Shown: piece by piece, positions 45,401-54,395 of the stretch
How positions within the stretch are numbered: the stretch's first letter is position 1
Layout: each line of letters begins with the position of its first letter
Assembly: GCA_049426725.1 (NCBI GenBank)
Contig: JBMSYN010000010.1
Span: 29,943-93,942, forward strand
Source of the DNA: UBA961 sp049426725
GTDB lineage: Bacteria > Bacteroidota > Ignavibacteria > Kapaibacteriales > UBA961
DNA length: 64,000 nt
Direction of reading: 5' to 3'
Notes under the pieces: model-generated
What the model was told of the DNA's origin: nothing
Databases searched by the model: none
The model's input: the letters and a program-made list of their open reading frames with translations, nothing else
Translations under genes and position numbers: made by a program

Positions 45401-48318
45401 TTTCTTGCATGTAGCATGAGATGTTCATCAAGTGGCATCTGTGTACTTGTTTCATCGATAACAGACCAAGTGGATTCGATTGAATATGGAATTGTTTCAT
45501 TATCTGTAGTAAATCGAATGCGATATCTTCCGGGTTTAAGAATCGGAAGTTTGGGGTTTATCATTCCATTTTCATCACTTGAATGAACTTCTGAGTAGAT
45601 AATTGCTTCTGCTTTGTGATAGAGTGCGGTATCACATTGATCGAAAGGGAAGAGCATATCTTTGTCTTTTTGAGTAATCCCTTCCATGTCACCCAATTCA
45701 AAAGGAAGCGCAAGTTTGAGCGGATGCTTTTTCAATGTTTCAACAATGATTGTTCCTTTCATTCCCTTGGCAGGTTGACCATTTTGCAATGTGCATTGCA
45801 GGGTGATGTCTGGTTTAACTGAATTTGGAGAAATAGTTTGGTGTTTGAAATTATACATGGCTTTCAAAACACCCACACTAATGATGGTATCTGCTCTTTG
45901 TAATTCTCCATTGGATGCAATGACATCAACTTTTATGGAATAATTGTAAAGAGATGGATTTGTAGATGATATCGTTGGATCAGGTTCTGCGATGAATTGT
46001 ATAGTGAAATTTCCTGATTGATCGACGATGGTTTGACCTCGCGCAATTTCTCGATCAGGAGAATAAGGGATTCTATACATGAAGGAATAGTCAAATGGAT
46101 GAAAACTATTGCTTCTGAGAATGGTATATCTAACCTGAGCTCCTGAATGAACAGCTCCGGCAAATGAATTCACTGATCCATTCATAACAATGTTATCACC
46201 AAGCAAAGGATTATTTGTGCCCTTGAATGTAATCTCAAATGTTGGTTTTTTATATTCTTCAACTTTGATGGAAGCCGTGCCAATATCGGATTGCAAAGAA
46301 CAAAAGCCGGTAACTATATCATTTGGGATTCGGAATGTTCCAGTAATAGAGCCGAATTCGTTTGATAGACAATTCATCGAGTCAAGTGTTTTGCCTCTTG
46401 CATCACGAAATCGAATCAGCAGTTTTTTGTCGGAAAGAACTTTTGCTTTATCATCAGGATCTTGACTGAATACGATACCTTTGAATTGAATCTGCTGCCC
46501 GGGACGGTACATCGATCTATCGGTGAATAACTTTACCCTTTCTTTGATATCTTCATCTCTATTTTGAAAACGATTGACTGAATTATCAATAATCAATGTA
46601 TCGGACTGGGATATAATTCGTAATGACCTATCGCGGACATATACATCTTGTTTAAGAGGTGGAATAAAGATTGAACCCAATTCATTTGTCTGAAAGGTTT
46701 CGGTTATGACATCAGAATATGAATTTTTTTCTTGATCATAGACGCTTTCCATGATTTGTACTGTTGCTTTCAAAGGTGAACCTTGCTCACTTTCCATGAC
46801 ATGCACATATATTCCTCCGCCAATTTCTTTTTGCATGGTGGCAGTGATGGAGGAAACTTGAAACTCTGAGTATACAATGACATTGTCTTCTTTCTTTTTG
46901 AAAACAGGGGCATTGCTCATGAGCATGACATATTTCCCATTCTTCAGCGGCGGACCCTTTTTCAAAGTGCTATGTTCTCGATAATCATCTGTTTTTGGCA
47001 ATTCTTGTTTCCATGCCTGGACAGGTTGCATATTCATCAGTTCTTCAATGGCGGATTCATCCCAAAAAAGGTCTCTATATCTACTCTTCTTCACTCTCCG
47101 TTCGATGTCTTCTGTCAATGCATATATTCTGCAGAATATTCTATCCACATTGGAATATTCAGTCCTAAACAAAAATGGTTTATTTGGCATGATCTGTTTT
47201 TGCAATGTAAAGTCCAATGCCTTATTGTTCAATCTATCAACCATTGCTTTACATTGTTCTGCTGCAAATGACCCCGGATATTTCTTGAAAACTTCATTGC
47301 ATATCACAATTGCTTTTTTGTTTTGCTCTGTATTGGAATAATGTACCGCGGCTTCATAGAGTGCATTGGGTGTTGCGAGATTGCCCGGAGATTCATTTCC
47401 AATGCGCAGCAAGGCAGACAAAAGCAGGGAATCTTTGAATGGGTGTTCAGAGCCGGATGACATGGCAATCACTCTATGAATATCCGCATCAGTAAAGGCT
47501 GTGGGATTCTGATCCGAAACATGATTCCGCAAGATTGTTTGATACAGTTCCATCCTTTGCATAAATGTGCCATATTCCAGATCAAATCCCTTGAGATCTT
47601 TGGAATTCAATTCCATGAAGTCTTTCGCCAATGAAAAAATACGTGGATCCGTACAGATGGGTCTATATTCTCGATTTATGTCTTGCTCCAAGGATTCATA
47701 TAATCCTATTGCAGCATGAGAAATGATGTCGAACAATGTTGGTCGATATATATCTGAAGCAAACTTGACACGAAGAAGATCAGAGTATGATCTGGCGGGA
47801 ATAGAAAGAAGCAATCCGGGATTGCGCAATGCCTTGTCAATCTCAGATGATATCGCTTTCATGAATTGTGATTTCGTCCAATTCTGCAAGGTTGCATAGT
47901 CATCGATGGAATATTCTTCATATGATCTTTGGTCTATCTCACTTCTATGATAATGGAGATAGTTTTTTAATGCTTGAGCAAGATATATGTGAAGAATGGC
48001 TATTTCTTCATCCTTATCAAGACTATCTGCATATTGCTTGATTGAGAGTACGATATTTCGGTCATCAGGTTCGCCGGACTTCCCGGTAAGCACAGATAAA
48101 TGCAAGATGCATTTCAGCATCGTTGGACTATGTGTGTTTTTTTTTGCTTTTGTAAACAACTCTTTGATCAGAGGTTCTGCAGTTAGCACTTTGCCGCTAT
48201 CTAGTTCTTTATTGATGACATTCCATTCATCATCAAATGATTGAGCATATAGTGCCAAAGATTGGATGGAAGCAATGATGATTCCGAGTATGAGGATTCT
48301 ACTAATAGTCATCTTCAT
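42418..48318 (-). CDS. Alpha-2-macroglobulin family protein, thioester-less
   Basis: The 1966-residue protein is read from the ATG at 48318, giving the signal peptide MKMTISRILILGIIIASIQS. An upstream ATG at 48384 would overlap the AlbA_2 gene by 44 bp and spoil the signal sequence. An MG2 domain (KLFTDRSMYRPGQQIQFKG) marks the macroglobulin part. GVAIHCTMVK, a bait-like middle, and TMPDALTRWNIQLFAHAKDM and MQTSEGGFSWFPTMPA in the alpha-6/alpha-6 toroid follow. I find no C-x-E-Q thioester motif, so it is likely a non-covalent protease trap or envelope scaffold. No pbpC, the usual partner, is adjacent. Confidence 0.88.
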   Translation of the reverse strand: MKMTISRILILGIIIASIQSLALYAQSFDDEWNVINKELDSGKVLTAEPLIKELFTKAKKNTHSPTMLKCILHLSVLTGKSGEPDDRNIVLSIKQYADSLDKDEEIAILHIYLAQALKNYLHYHRSEIDQRSYEEYSIDDYATLQNWTKSQFMKAISSEIDKALRNPGLLLSIPARSYSDLLRVKFASDIYRPTLFDIISHAAIGLYESLEQDINREYRPICTDPRIFSLAKDFMELNSKDLKGFDLEYGTFMQRMELYQTILRNHVSDQNPTAFTDADIHRVIAMSSGSEHPFKDSLLLSALLRIGNESPGNLATPNALYEAAVHYSNTEQNKKAIVICNEVFKKYPGSFAAEQCKAMVDRLNNKALDFTLQKQIMPNKPFLFRTEYSNVDRIFCRIYALTEDIERRVKKSRYRDLFWDESAIEELMNMQPVQAWKQELPKTDDYREHSTLKKGPPLKNGKYVMLMSNAPVFKKKEDNVIVYSEFQVSSITATMQKEIGGGIYVHVMESEQGSPLKATVQIMESVYDQEKNSYSDVITETFQTNELGSIFIPPLKQDVYVRDRSLRIISQSDTLIIDNSVNRFQNRDEDIKERVKLFTDRSMYRPGQQIQFKGIVFSQDPDDKAKVLSDKKLLIRFRDARGKTLDSMNCLSNEFGSITGTFRIPNDIVTGFCSLQSDIGTASIKVEEYKKPTFEITFKGTNNPLLGDNIVMNGSVNSFAGAVHSGAQVRYTILRSNSFHPFDYSFMYRIPYSPDREIARGQTIVDQSGNFTIQFIAEPDPTISSTNPSLYNYSIKVDVIASNGELQRADTIISVGVLKAMYNFKHQTISPNSVKPDITLQCTLQNGQPAKGMKGTIIVETLKKHPLKLALPFELGDMEGITQKDKDMLFPFDQCDTALYHKAEAIIYSEVHSSDENGMINPKLPILKPGRYRIRFTTDNETIPYSIESTWSVIDETSTQMPLDEHLMLHARNRTASVGDTIKYMIGSAWRNASILHQIEYKGSIISQKRIQLSESMSMYELPILPTYRGGVAIHCTMVKHGRIITQTLFIDVPWKDKVIEIKPTVLRNKTQPGAKEEWTFSLHYPKSNTPIEVMGIVYDASLDPLFQKEPLMIHNLWITHYALAQPTGLTFGTSFGSSIFGDEWNEAAKQIGLREFDELNMDLLLGGIFGRTEMIYMSDMVQERKVTLQSYRSMSDEMIVPRNVPLSMNESSTTKQQFSPRHAFQETAFFSPALPLNNNLASMKFTMPDALTRWNIQLFAHAKDMSYGSIDTFVISQKPFMVSTHVPRFLRVGDNIEIKSMIHALEGDQSIPVEAYLQYYVDDDSMNVQEIKTQASVSESAPGLASWTLQIPNAKKIHLLIGAKSDDLNDAESYTLPILPSKNLITDRYPIWLDGKVRQSKEFILDQAKDIESFSYTLATEPFWFAAESLPDLLNPGFGSILDQAQRLLSAQLAQTYMLNNPIIRSALKDSTFNGRILQNSKQFSDLEIGPWESDMIQQEMQSKNIQVYANEQHMNMVFESALQSLQTMQTSEGGFSWFPTMPASTFITSQVLTLLGICDGLQKSDSKNRDMAYMIGRTIRWLDDQQSRELKRLLDIQSNKDTLRLTLSDIQYFYARSFFIKQYPLPQEHWVEPLMNELWSQRMKFGFQAEAMITLFFQRMGDVQKSTAMLRSLKERSIQDEQGIHWTMRSTSWHDADIETHAMLFSAFQEINSESDIADGIITYMLRQKQTRNWSTRSATLSAVMSILNMSKQCIGNAENVTVKINDQAIKSHQSSSPGIKTHTVEQPANVKKMEVLLSGSCPIWGGAFRNRLVDLSDTFSSNEEEFQVQRAFYRKTVKPEQRIIPIKEGESIELGETLLMRININSPLTMNYVHVQDLFPSCFDLMANNSEYRHFQNLSAYVIPRDIGMNFFIDYLPKGHSMLEYEVKVDKAGIFSKGMVKAYSIFAPEFGIAKGGGKVIITP

Positions 48319-48340
48319 TACATATTGAAAAGTTGATGCA

Positions 48341-48994
48341 TTAATTTGGGCGTTCAACCAATGTATAATAATCATGTTGTTCATTGGTGTGAATATTCAA
48401 AACACCGGCTCTGACAAGTCTTACAAGTAATCTAGCGGCTCTACGATCGGAGATATTGACCAATGTGGAGAAATCCCTTACAGTTGCTCTTCCTTTCTTT
48501 TCGATGAAATCAAAGAGACTGCGTTCTTTGTCTGTGATGCTGATCATGAGGGGTTTTGCATCGGGACGCATGCCGCGCATGATGCGGATCATTTCTTTGC
48601 TTGCGGCAACAGATTCCTCTCCTTGGCGAATATATACCTTTGTTTCATCGGGTTTTTGAGGATTTCGAACTACATGTGGTTTTTGTTTGCTCTCCGGAAC
48701 CTGAACAATTGCAATGTCCACTCTATCATAGGGCATGATATAGAGCTCATAGGTTAGCGGTGGATCACAATAAAAATAACATGCTCTTTCCACATCTGAC
48801 ATGATGGTTTTTTCGCTGGGGATTCCAACTATGCGCCTGTCATCATCTATGCCAATGAGTAGATGTCCACCTTTTGTATTGGCAAATGCGGTAAGCTCCT
48901 TAGCCATCTTCTCGGGTTCGGTGAATTTTCTTTTGAATTCCACGGTGGTGGATTCACCGGCACTGATCATGTCTTGAACTTGTGAGCGTCGCAT
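48341..48994 (-). CDS. AlbA_2 (Schlafen AlbA_2-type) putative DNA-binding protein
   Basis: The 217-residue protein has an AlbA_2 domain (STTVEFKRKFTEPEKMAKEL, then FANTKGGHLLIGIDDDRRIV), common to RecG-related putative transcriptional regulators. A C-terminal winged-helix-like segment follows (TVRDFSTLVNISDRRAARLL). It also has the typical KVYIRQGEESVAAS. Such proteins are thought to bind nucleic acid; targets are unknown. It lies between a GT4 gene (38 bp upstream) and alpha-2-macroglobulin (22 bp downstream) and may regulate the block, but that is only positional evidence. Confidence 0.85.
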   Translation of the reverse strand: MRRSQVQDMISAGESTTVEFKRKFTEPEKMAKELTAFANTKGGHLLIGIDDDRRIVGIPSEKTIMSDVERACYFYCDPPLTYELYIMPYDRVDIAIVQVPESKQKPHVVRNPQKPDETKVYIRQGEESVAASKEMIRIMRGMRPDAKPLMISITDKERSLFDFIEKKGRATVRDFSTLVNISDRRAARLLVRLVRAGVLNIHTNEQHDYYTLVERPN

Positions 48995-49032
48995 GGCAAT
49001 GAGCGATAATGTGATGACAGAAGAACTGTCAA

Positions 49033-50292
49033 TTATGAGATACGAATGGCTTTTGTCAATGCAATGGATATATCTTCAACAAAATTGTCCATCGCAAATG
49101 TCTCTGCAAAACCTGGTTTTTGTTTGGGAAGTTTCCCAAGTTTCCATGTGGAATGCAATGTGCGTATATAGGTTGCAATAGCGGCTGAACTTATCTCATG
49201 TAAGGGAAATGCTGCAGCGCTGTCCTTTGCCAGAGCAGTAAGAGCCGACTGTTCGGGTGCTATGATTGCCATGGGTTTTTTCATGGCAATGTATTCATAG
49301 ATTTTTCTTGGAATTTGATATGTGCTTGTGGTTTCCGCAAGCAAGACATCAGATTTGCTCATTGCTTCAAAAAGATCTCGATGTGCGATATATCCTGGTT
49401 GATGAACGCTTTCGCGAATTCCCAATTTGTCAATCAATGTTCTGAGTGCATCATCAACAATTCCGGGTAGGGAAATCATGACTTCTCTCTGAATCTCAGG
49501 ATTTGTTTTGACAACTTCCGCAAAACCTTGAAAAAAGGCAGGTAGATATCCTGACATGTCTGCTTTTCCGGTATGCATGATGATCATTTTTGAAGAAGGC
49601 GGATGTGTAGGTTGTATCCCAATCAAATCATCGCGATCATATCCTGCGGGTATGATCATCACATCTTCATGTTCAAGAAAGCGATAATCTTTGATCATTT
49701 GCTCTTTTGCGATTCGTGATGGCACGATAATGCGTGCGGCACGATTGAGCAGATGATGTTCCAATTTCATATGTGCGGATGAACGCTGTTTTTGCGGCTG
49801 ATCAACCGTGATGCCTTTTGTCCAACCATCTTGATAATCAAGTAAGAAAGGAATTTGATGTCTTTCTGCAATTAGATCGGTGATGACGAAATTGCTGAGT
49901 GGTGGAGAGACTGAAAGTATGACACTAACATCATAATCATTCATGATTCCATCTGCTGCGGCTATTGCCATGCGCTTCCAGCGAATTGCGGAATCTGGAA
50001 AATATACTTGCCCCAACAATGGCTTCATGATCGTTCTTTCGAACCATCCGGGTGACGATGCATCTTGCTTTGGAGGTGTTTTTGATGGTGTGCTATAAAT
50101 ATGCACGCCGGCATCAATCAATTCCTGCAGCAGTGTTTCATCATAGGTGAGATAGACCTTTGGTGTTGCGGACAATACAACCACATTCCAGCCATTCTTT
50201 GCGAGAGCCTTTGCCATTTTTGATGTGCGCACAACTCCGCTTAGCCCCATTGGGGGGAATGAATATGATATGATGAGGACTGTCTTTTTCAT
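49033..50292 (-). CDS. Glycosyltransferase family 4 (group 1) protein
   Basis: The 419-residue protein starts with VLIISYSFPPMGLSGVVRTS, the N-terminal GT-B motif of GT4 enzymes. PILLSV-like SVSPPLSNF, IIVPSRIAKEQMIKDYRF, IIPAGYDRDDLIG and QIPRKIYEYIAMKKPMAIIA segments carry the donor-binding half. The E-x7-E region of GT4 is seen as EAMSKSDVLLAET. It transfers a sugar in surface-glycan synthesis; substrate unknown. It is 21 bp downstream of the giant secreted protein and 38 bp upstream of the AlbA_2 gene. Confidence 0.9.
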   Translation of the reverse strand: MKKTVLIISYSFPPMGLSGVVRTSKMAKALAKNGWNVVVLSATPKVYLTYDETLLQELIDAGVHIYSTPSKTPPKQDASSPGWFERTIMKPLLGQVYFPDSAIRWKRMAIAAADGIMNDYDVSVILSVSPPLSNFVITDLIAERHQIPFLLDYQDGWTKGITVDQPQKQRSSAHMKLEHHLLNRAARIIVPSRIAKEQMIKDYRFLEHEDVMIIPAGYDRDDLIGIQPTHPPSSKMIIMHTGKADMSGYLPAFFQGFAEVVKTNPEIQREVMISLPGIVDDALRTLIDKLGIRESVHQPGYIAHRDLFEAMSKSDVLLAETTSTYQIPRKIYEYIAMKKPMAIIAPEQSALTALAKDSAAAFPLHEISSAAIATYIRTLHSTWKLGKLPKQKPGFAETFAMDNFVEDISIALTKAIRIS

Positions 50293-50313
50293 ATTGGTGA
50301 CAATTATGCATCA

Positions 50314-53300
50314 TTATTGAACATGGCCGAATGACAAAGTGCGAACATGGGGTCCTGAACGCAAGACTGCAAGATATACTCCCGAAGGCAGATCTAAAGG
50401 CAATGCAAATTCATGATGTCCGGAAGGAAGTGAACCATCTACAAAGGTTTGAATCAATGAACCATCAAGAGCATATAGATTGAGTATTGTTCTATCCTGA
50501 CTCACGATATCAATACCAAGTGCCTGTTGTTTCTTTGCCAGAGATAATTGTCCGCTAACTCTTACCAGGCGATTGGGCAAATCGCAGATGTCGGTCAATG
50601 TGAAAACCGGTGTATTGACTGTCAATGCACATGTGCCGGATGTCAGTTTTGTGAATGCTTGATTGCTTATCGAAAGCGGTGTACTCATTGCATCACCAAG
50701 CAATGCCATGCATTCTATTTCAATGAAGTTTCCTGCAAGAATTCTGCTATTGGTATCATTTGCTTTTGTGGCAATCGTAAGAATGCCCGGCGTATTCTCA
50801 GACATTGCGCCACTAATACCATTTTGATTGATCTTGATCGCCTTTGGAAGGAGCAATGATCGATTATAGTATATATTCATTGATAATGCCGAGATATTCA
50901 TCTCCTGCATATTGGTAGATGCAATCTTGAATGGAATGTTCACGGTTTGACCCGGCGCTGCGCTAAGACTTTCGCCAATCAAATCAAATGCACCATTCAC
51001 ATCTTTGGGTTTTGGCTGATTTCCAATGCCTGTCAAATCAATTGCGATGATTTCTGAACATGGTCCTGCATCTATGCCAAGCAATATTTGAATGGAATCA
51101 ATGCTATTGCCAATTGGAGAGTATGATACAGTAAATGTGATTGTTTCACCGGGGGCAATGCCACCAGTAAGTGGTTTTGATGTTGTATAAGCAAATGGAA
51201 GTGTAAACCCTGATACATAGGTAATGCGAACGATTTCATTTCCTGTATTCGTAAATGTAAATGTTCTTTGCTCAACGATTCCACTATCGGTTTTGGGGAA
51301 TGCAATTGCTTTTTGATTTACTTCAAAAGAGGTAGTCGATAAAGCACCGGATAAATCAATTGTTTTTGTGATGGAACATGGTTCAAATGTGACTTGCAAT
51401 GTGCCTGTAAATGATCCATCCAGACTTGGCGAGAACACTATGATAAAATCTTTGTTTCCTCCGGTGAGTATATCGCCTTTTGCAAGAGTTGTTGTGAATG
51501 GACCTGTGATTTGCAAATCAGACAATTGAGCTTCACCGCTAATTCCCAAGGCACTTGCCTTGATGGTGATGCTATCTTTGGGCATATTCTGCTTATCGCA
51601 TCGAATGAGCGATTTGAATGCATGCGTATTTTGCGAGAATGTGTATGATGCTGATTCTTTATTTGTTCTGATCACAAAATCTCTTTTGAAATCACATTGT
51701 TCGGCGGCAAATGTGATGAATCCTTTATAGGCACCATCGGTTGGTGGTTCCACTCTGACGCTAATGGAAACTGTTTCGCCGGGTTTGATGATGATTGGCT
51801 GAGGTGTGAGGATAGTCAATCCTGGAGTTGGTTGACCATTGATTCTGAGTTCTGTTTTTCCGGTATTGGTAATCTGGAAGATTGAATCTCTGGAAATTGT
51901 ACAACCTGATAATGGAGAAATGTTTAACTCTCCTTGAGGCAGATCAAATTTCGGTGTTTGAACTTCACCTTGAAGGGCAATGCGAAGTGTATCTACACAT
52001 GTGCCTGATGTATAGGGAAGTAATACTGTCTCTGAATAAGAATTTTCAATCGTTGACGGAGAATACTGAATGGTAATTGATGCCTTTGCTCCGGGTTGAA
52101 TCGTGTATGGAAATGTTGATGGCGAAAGAATTTGAAATGGTGATTTGATCAATCCTTTGGTGATTGTCAAATCTGCATTTCCTTTATTTTCAATTATGAT
52201 GATTGTGTCTTTTGGTTTTACATCGCATGACAAAGCAATACCATAATCAATACTGGATGCTGATTGCGAAACGCTTGCTTGTTCTTTGAATCCTCGCAAA
52301 TTGAGTGTTGTAAAAGCTGCGCATGAGGAAGTTTGTAAGGTAGCATTCCCTTTGGTTTCACCGGGCTGTAATGGAGTGAATGCAAAAGTGAGTGTTGCGG
52401 TTTTTCCCGGAGCCAAAATGATGGGCAATTGCGGAGACACATATTGAAAACCATTCGGGACATCAATCTTAGTGATGATTGCAGTATCCTTGCCGGTATT
52501 GCGAAGCAAATTGGTGGCACTTGTGGATGATTTGCAACCATCAAGATTTCCGAAATTGATATTTGGATCAGGGAAAGTAATTGCAACTGATCTCAATACA
52601 ATTGTTGTCGCATCCGAAGTGTCGCTGCACCCTTTGTCATCCTTAACGATTACTTGATAAGTTCCTGCTTTCGTAGCAGAAAATGATGCCGTTGTGTTTT
52701 GAGCAGGCGAGCCATTATAAAGCCATGTGAATGTTGAACCTGCAGGACCTGCATTCAATCGTAGGGTATCACCATCACATATTCTCACTTCTTTAGAAGG
52801 AGTGACAATAGCAGTTGGTTTTGGAAGAATGGACACATTCAATGGAATTGATTCGCTGGAGCAACCATTGACGCTATTGACACGGACTTTATAATTGCCT
52901 GCGGCATTTGCTTTATACTCACTGGCATTTGCACCGTTTATCGGAGCACCATCCTTAAACCACTGATACCCCGTTCCATTCGGATAGGTAGTTTGCACTT
53001 TTAATGTTACATCTGTGCCTTCGCAAATTGCAGTTGTTCCAAGTGAAGTAATGCTCGGTATTGCAGGCAAAGGACGCGTTGCCGAAAATGTTCCGAATGT
53101 TGTTTCTTGATATGCTCTACCTTTTGCCAAATAAGGAAACTGCGCACATGCAATGCTATCAATTTGAATATTTGGTGCGGTATAACGAAAAGCATAAATG
53201 CGATAATTCATTGTATCGCCACAAGGCAATGGACTGATATCGAGATATGTTGTATTTGCTGTGCCTGTTATCGTGGTAACCACTTCCCAATTTCCAATCG

Positions 53301-54189
53301 CATCACCACGGACATAATTTCTGCCATCTTGTGGAATTGCATTTGGAGTACCTGTTCCTCTCATGATCAAGTATCCCTGATACTGATCGGTTGGGAATGC
53401 ATCTTGTGCTTGATTCCACGACAAGTTCACGCCGGCTTGAGATACAGTGCCTGTCACAGATGGAAATGGCCATTGAGGAGCGCGAATCTGTCGCCAATAT
53501 TGGCTGTTTAAATCTGTTGCTTGAGGTATTATGCTATTGATATTCGGAAGAGTGGGTGTTTCAAATTGAGAATGAACTGTCTTCGAATTTCCATTATTTG
53601 GCATATTATAATCAGCAATGGATTGTCCGGGATAGACATATACATTAAAACTGATGCTGCCAATCTCATGAAAAAGTTTTGGACCAGTTATCTGATCAAA
53701 ATAACTTGATTTATAAGATGCAGAACCATGTCCCAAGGTATGATGATTATTTCCGGCAGGATCCAGCAACTGCATCATGTCACCACCCTGTGCAATGTTT
53801 AATGCATTTGCAGCCCAATCTGTTGTAGAAAAAAGTACTTTGTCAAAATACATTGGGTCTTCAGCGGCAAGCAATACTGAACCATCATTAGGATTAACAT
53901 CGGGAATACCACTTGCACCACGATGAAAAATGAGTAATACAGTTCCTGCTCTAAGATTTTTGAAGATTCCCAAATTTTTAAATGTCACACCACCCTGCCA
54001 TGTTCCACTAGCACTATTGTCGCGCAAAGTGAATCCAACTAGGTCAGTATTGTCTTTAATGACAAGCAATTCTGTGTATTCACCGGTTGGGACTGCAACA
54101 ATGTTCTTGTATTCACTTATCACAATATCTTGTGAAAAGAGATTCGGTGTAAGCAGAATACAAAAACAGGAAAGAAGTGTTCGTAACAT
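50314..54189 (-). CDS. Giant secreted protein: LTD-like, Ig/PKD, choice-of-anchor-D repeats, cohesin-like domain, T9SS-like tail
   Basis: The 1291-residue protein is read from the ATG at 54189 (signal peptide MLRTLLSCFCILLTPNLFSQ). ATGs at 54222 and 54246 are in frame but give no better leader. The N-terminus (ISEYKNIVAVPTGEYTELLV) looks like a lamin-tail-like domain, followed by an FN3-like part, two Ig/PKD modules (GYQWFKDGAPINGANASEYK; TFTWLYNGSPAQNTTASF) and about six choice-of-anchor-D modules (for example NPNINFGNLDGCKSSTSA-like FGNLDGC, FKSLIRCDK, FPKTDSGIVEQRTF). A cohesin-like segment (SAAPGQTVNIPFKIASTNMQ to ALSMNIYYNRSLLLP) precedes a T9SS-like tail ending LPSGVYLAVLRSG. Likely a surface adhesin or scaffold. 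Confidence 0.8.
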   Translation of the reverse strand: MLRTLLSCFCILLTPNLFSQDIVISEYKNIVAVPTGEYTELLVIKDNTDLVGFTLRDNSASGTWQGGVTFKNLGIFKNLRAGTVLLIFHRGASGIPDVNPNDGSVLLAAEDPMYFDKVLFSTTDWAANALNIAQGGDMMQLLDPAGNNHHTLGHGSASYKSSYFDQITGPKLFHEIGSISFNVYVYPGQSIADYNMPNNGNSKTVHSQFETPTLPNINSIIPQATDLNSQYWRQIRAPQWPFPSVTGTVSQAGVNLSWNQAQDAFPTDQYQGYLIMRGTGTPNAIPQDGRNYVRGDAIGNWEVVTTITGTANTTYLDISPLPCGDTMNYRIYAFRYTAPNIQIDSIACAQFPYLAKGRAYQETTFGTFSATRPLPAIPSITSLGTTAICEGTDVTLKVQTTYPNGTGYQWFKDGAPINGANASEYKANAAGNYKVRVNSVNGCSSESIPLNVSILPKPTAIVTPSKEVRICDGDTLRLNAGPAGSTFTWLYNGSPAQNTTASFSATKAGTYQVIVKDDKGCSDTSDATTIVLRSVAITFPDPNINFGNLDGCKSSTSATNLLRNTGKDTAIITKIDVPNGFQYVSPQLPIILAPGKTATLTFAFTPLQPGETKGNATLQTSSCAAFTTLNLRGFKEQASVSQSASSIDYGIALSCDVKPKDTIIIIENKGNADLTITKGLIKSPFQILSPSTFPYTIQPGAKASITIQYSPSTIENSYSETVLLPYTSGTCVDTLRIALQGEVQTPKFDLPQGELNISPLSGCTISRDSIFQITNTGKTELRINGQPTPGLTILTPQPIIIKPGETVSISVRVEPPTDGAYKGFITFAAEQCDFKRDFVIRTNKESASYTFSQNTHAFKSLIRCDKQNMPKDSITIKASALGISGEAQLSDLQITGPFTTTLAKGDILTGGNKDFIIVFSPSLDGSFTGTLQVTFEPCSITKTIDLSGALSTTSFEVNQKAIAFPKTDSGIVEQRTFTFTNTGNEIVRITYVSGFTLPFAYTTSKPLTGGIAPGETITFTVSYSPIGNSIDSIQILLGIDAGPCSEIIAIDLTGIGNQPKPKDVNGAFDLIGESLSAAPGQTVNIPFKIASTNMQEMNISALSMNIYYNRSLLLPKAIKINQNGISGAMSENTPGILTIATKANDTNSRILAGNFIEIECMALLGDAMSTPLSISNQAFTKLTSGTCALTVNTPVFTLTDICDLPNRLVRVSGQLSLAKKQQALGIDIVSQDRTILNLYALDGSLIQTFVDGSLPSGHHEFALPLDLPSGVYLAVLRSGPHVRTLSFGHVQ

Positions 54190-54351
54190 GAATGGAGTTG
54201 AATAAGCGTAAAAATGGCGCATGGATATAGTCCGAAGTGAACCCATAAAATGATTTCACAATTTAATGGATTGCCCTCGATTCACCAATGTTTAGAGAGG
54301 AATGTGGATAAGCTTGACAAGCCCTGTATTATCAAGTGAAGAAAGCATAAA

Positions 54352-54378
54352 AAAAGCCGTACAATATGCACGGCTTTT
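54352..54378 (-). terminator. Intrinsic terminator of the DUF4412 gene
   Basis: AAAAGCCGT (54352-54360) and ACGGCTTTT (54370-54378) form a 9-bp stem. Read on the minus strand it is followed by a run of T beyond the stem. It stands 17 bp after the stop of the DUF4412 gene at 54396 and before the next minus-strand gene. Confidence 0.85.
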
Positions 54379-54395
54379 GAAGGATCATTGTTGCA

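Noticed and set aside
48319..48384. Upstream extension of the alpha-2-macroglobulin gene
   Set aside because: It overlaps the AlbA_2 gene by 44 bp and puts a polar stretch before the signal peptide.
53107..53511. 134-codon + strand open frame in the giant secreted protein gene
   Set aside because: Lies opposite a well-supported protein; its composition (many Cys, Ile, Trp) fits an antisense frame.
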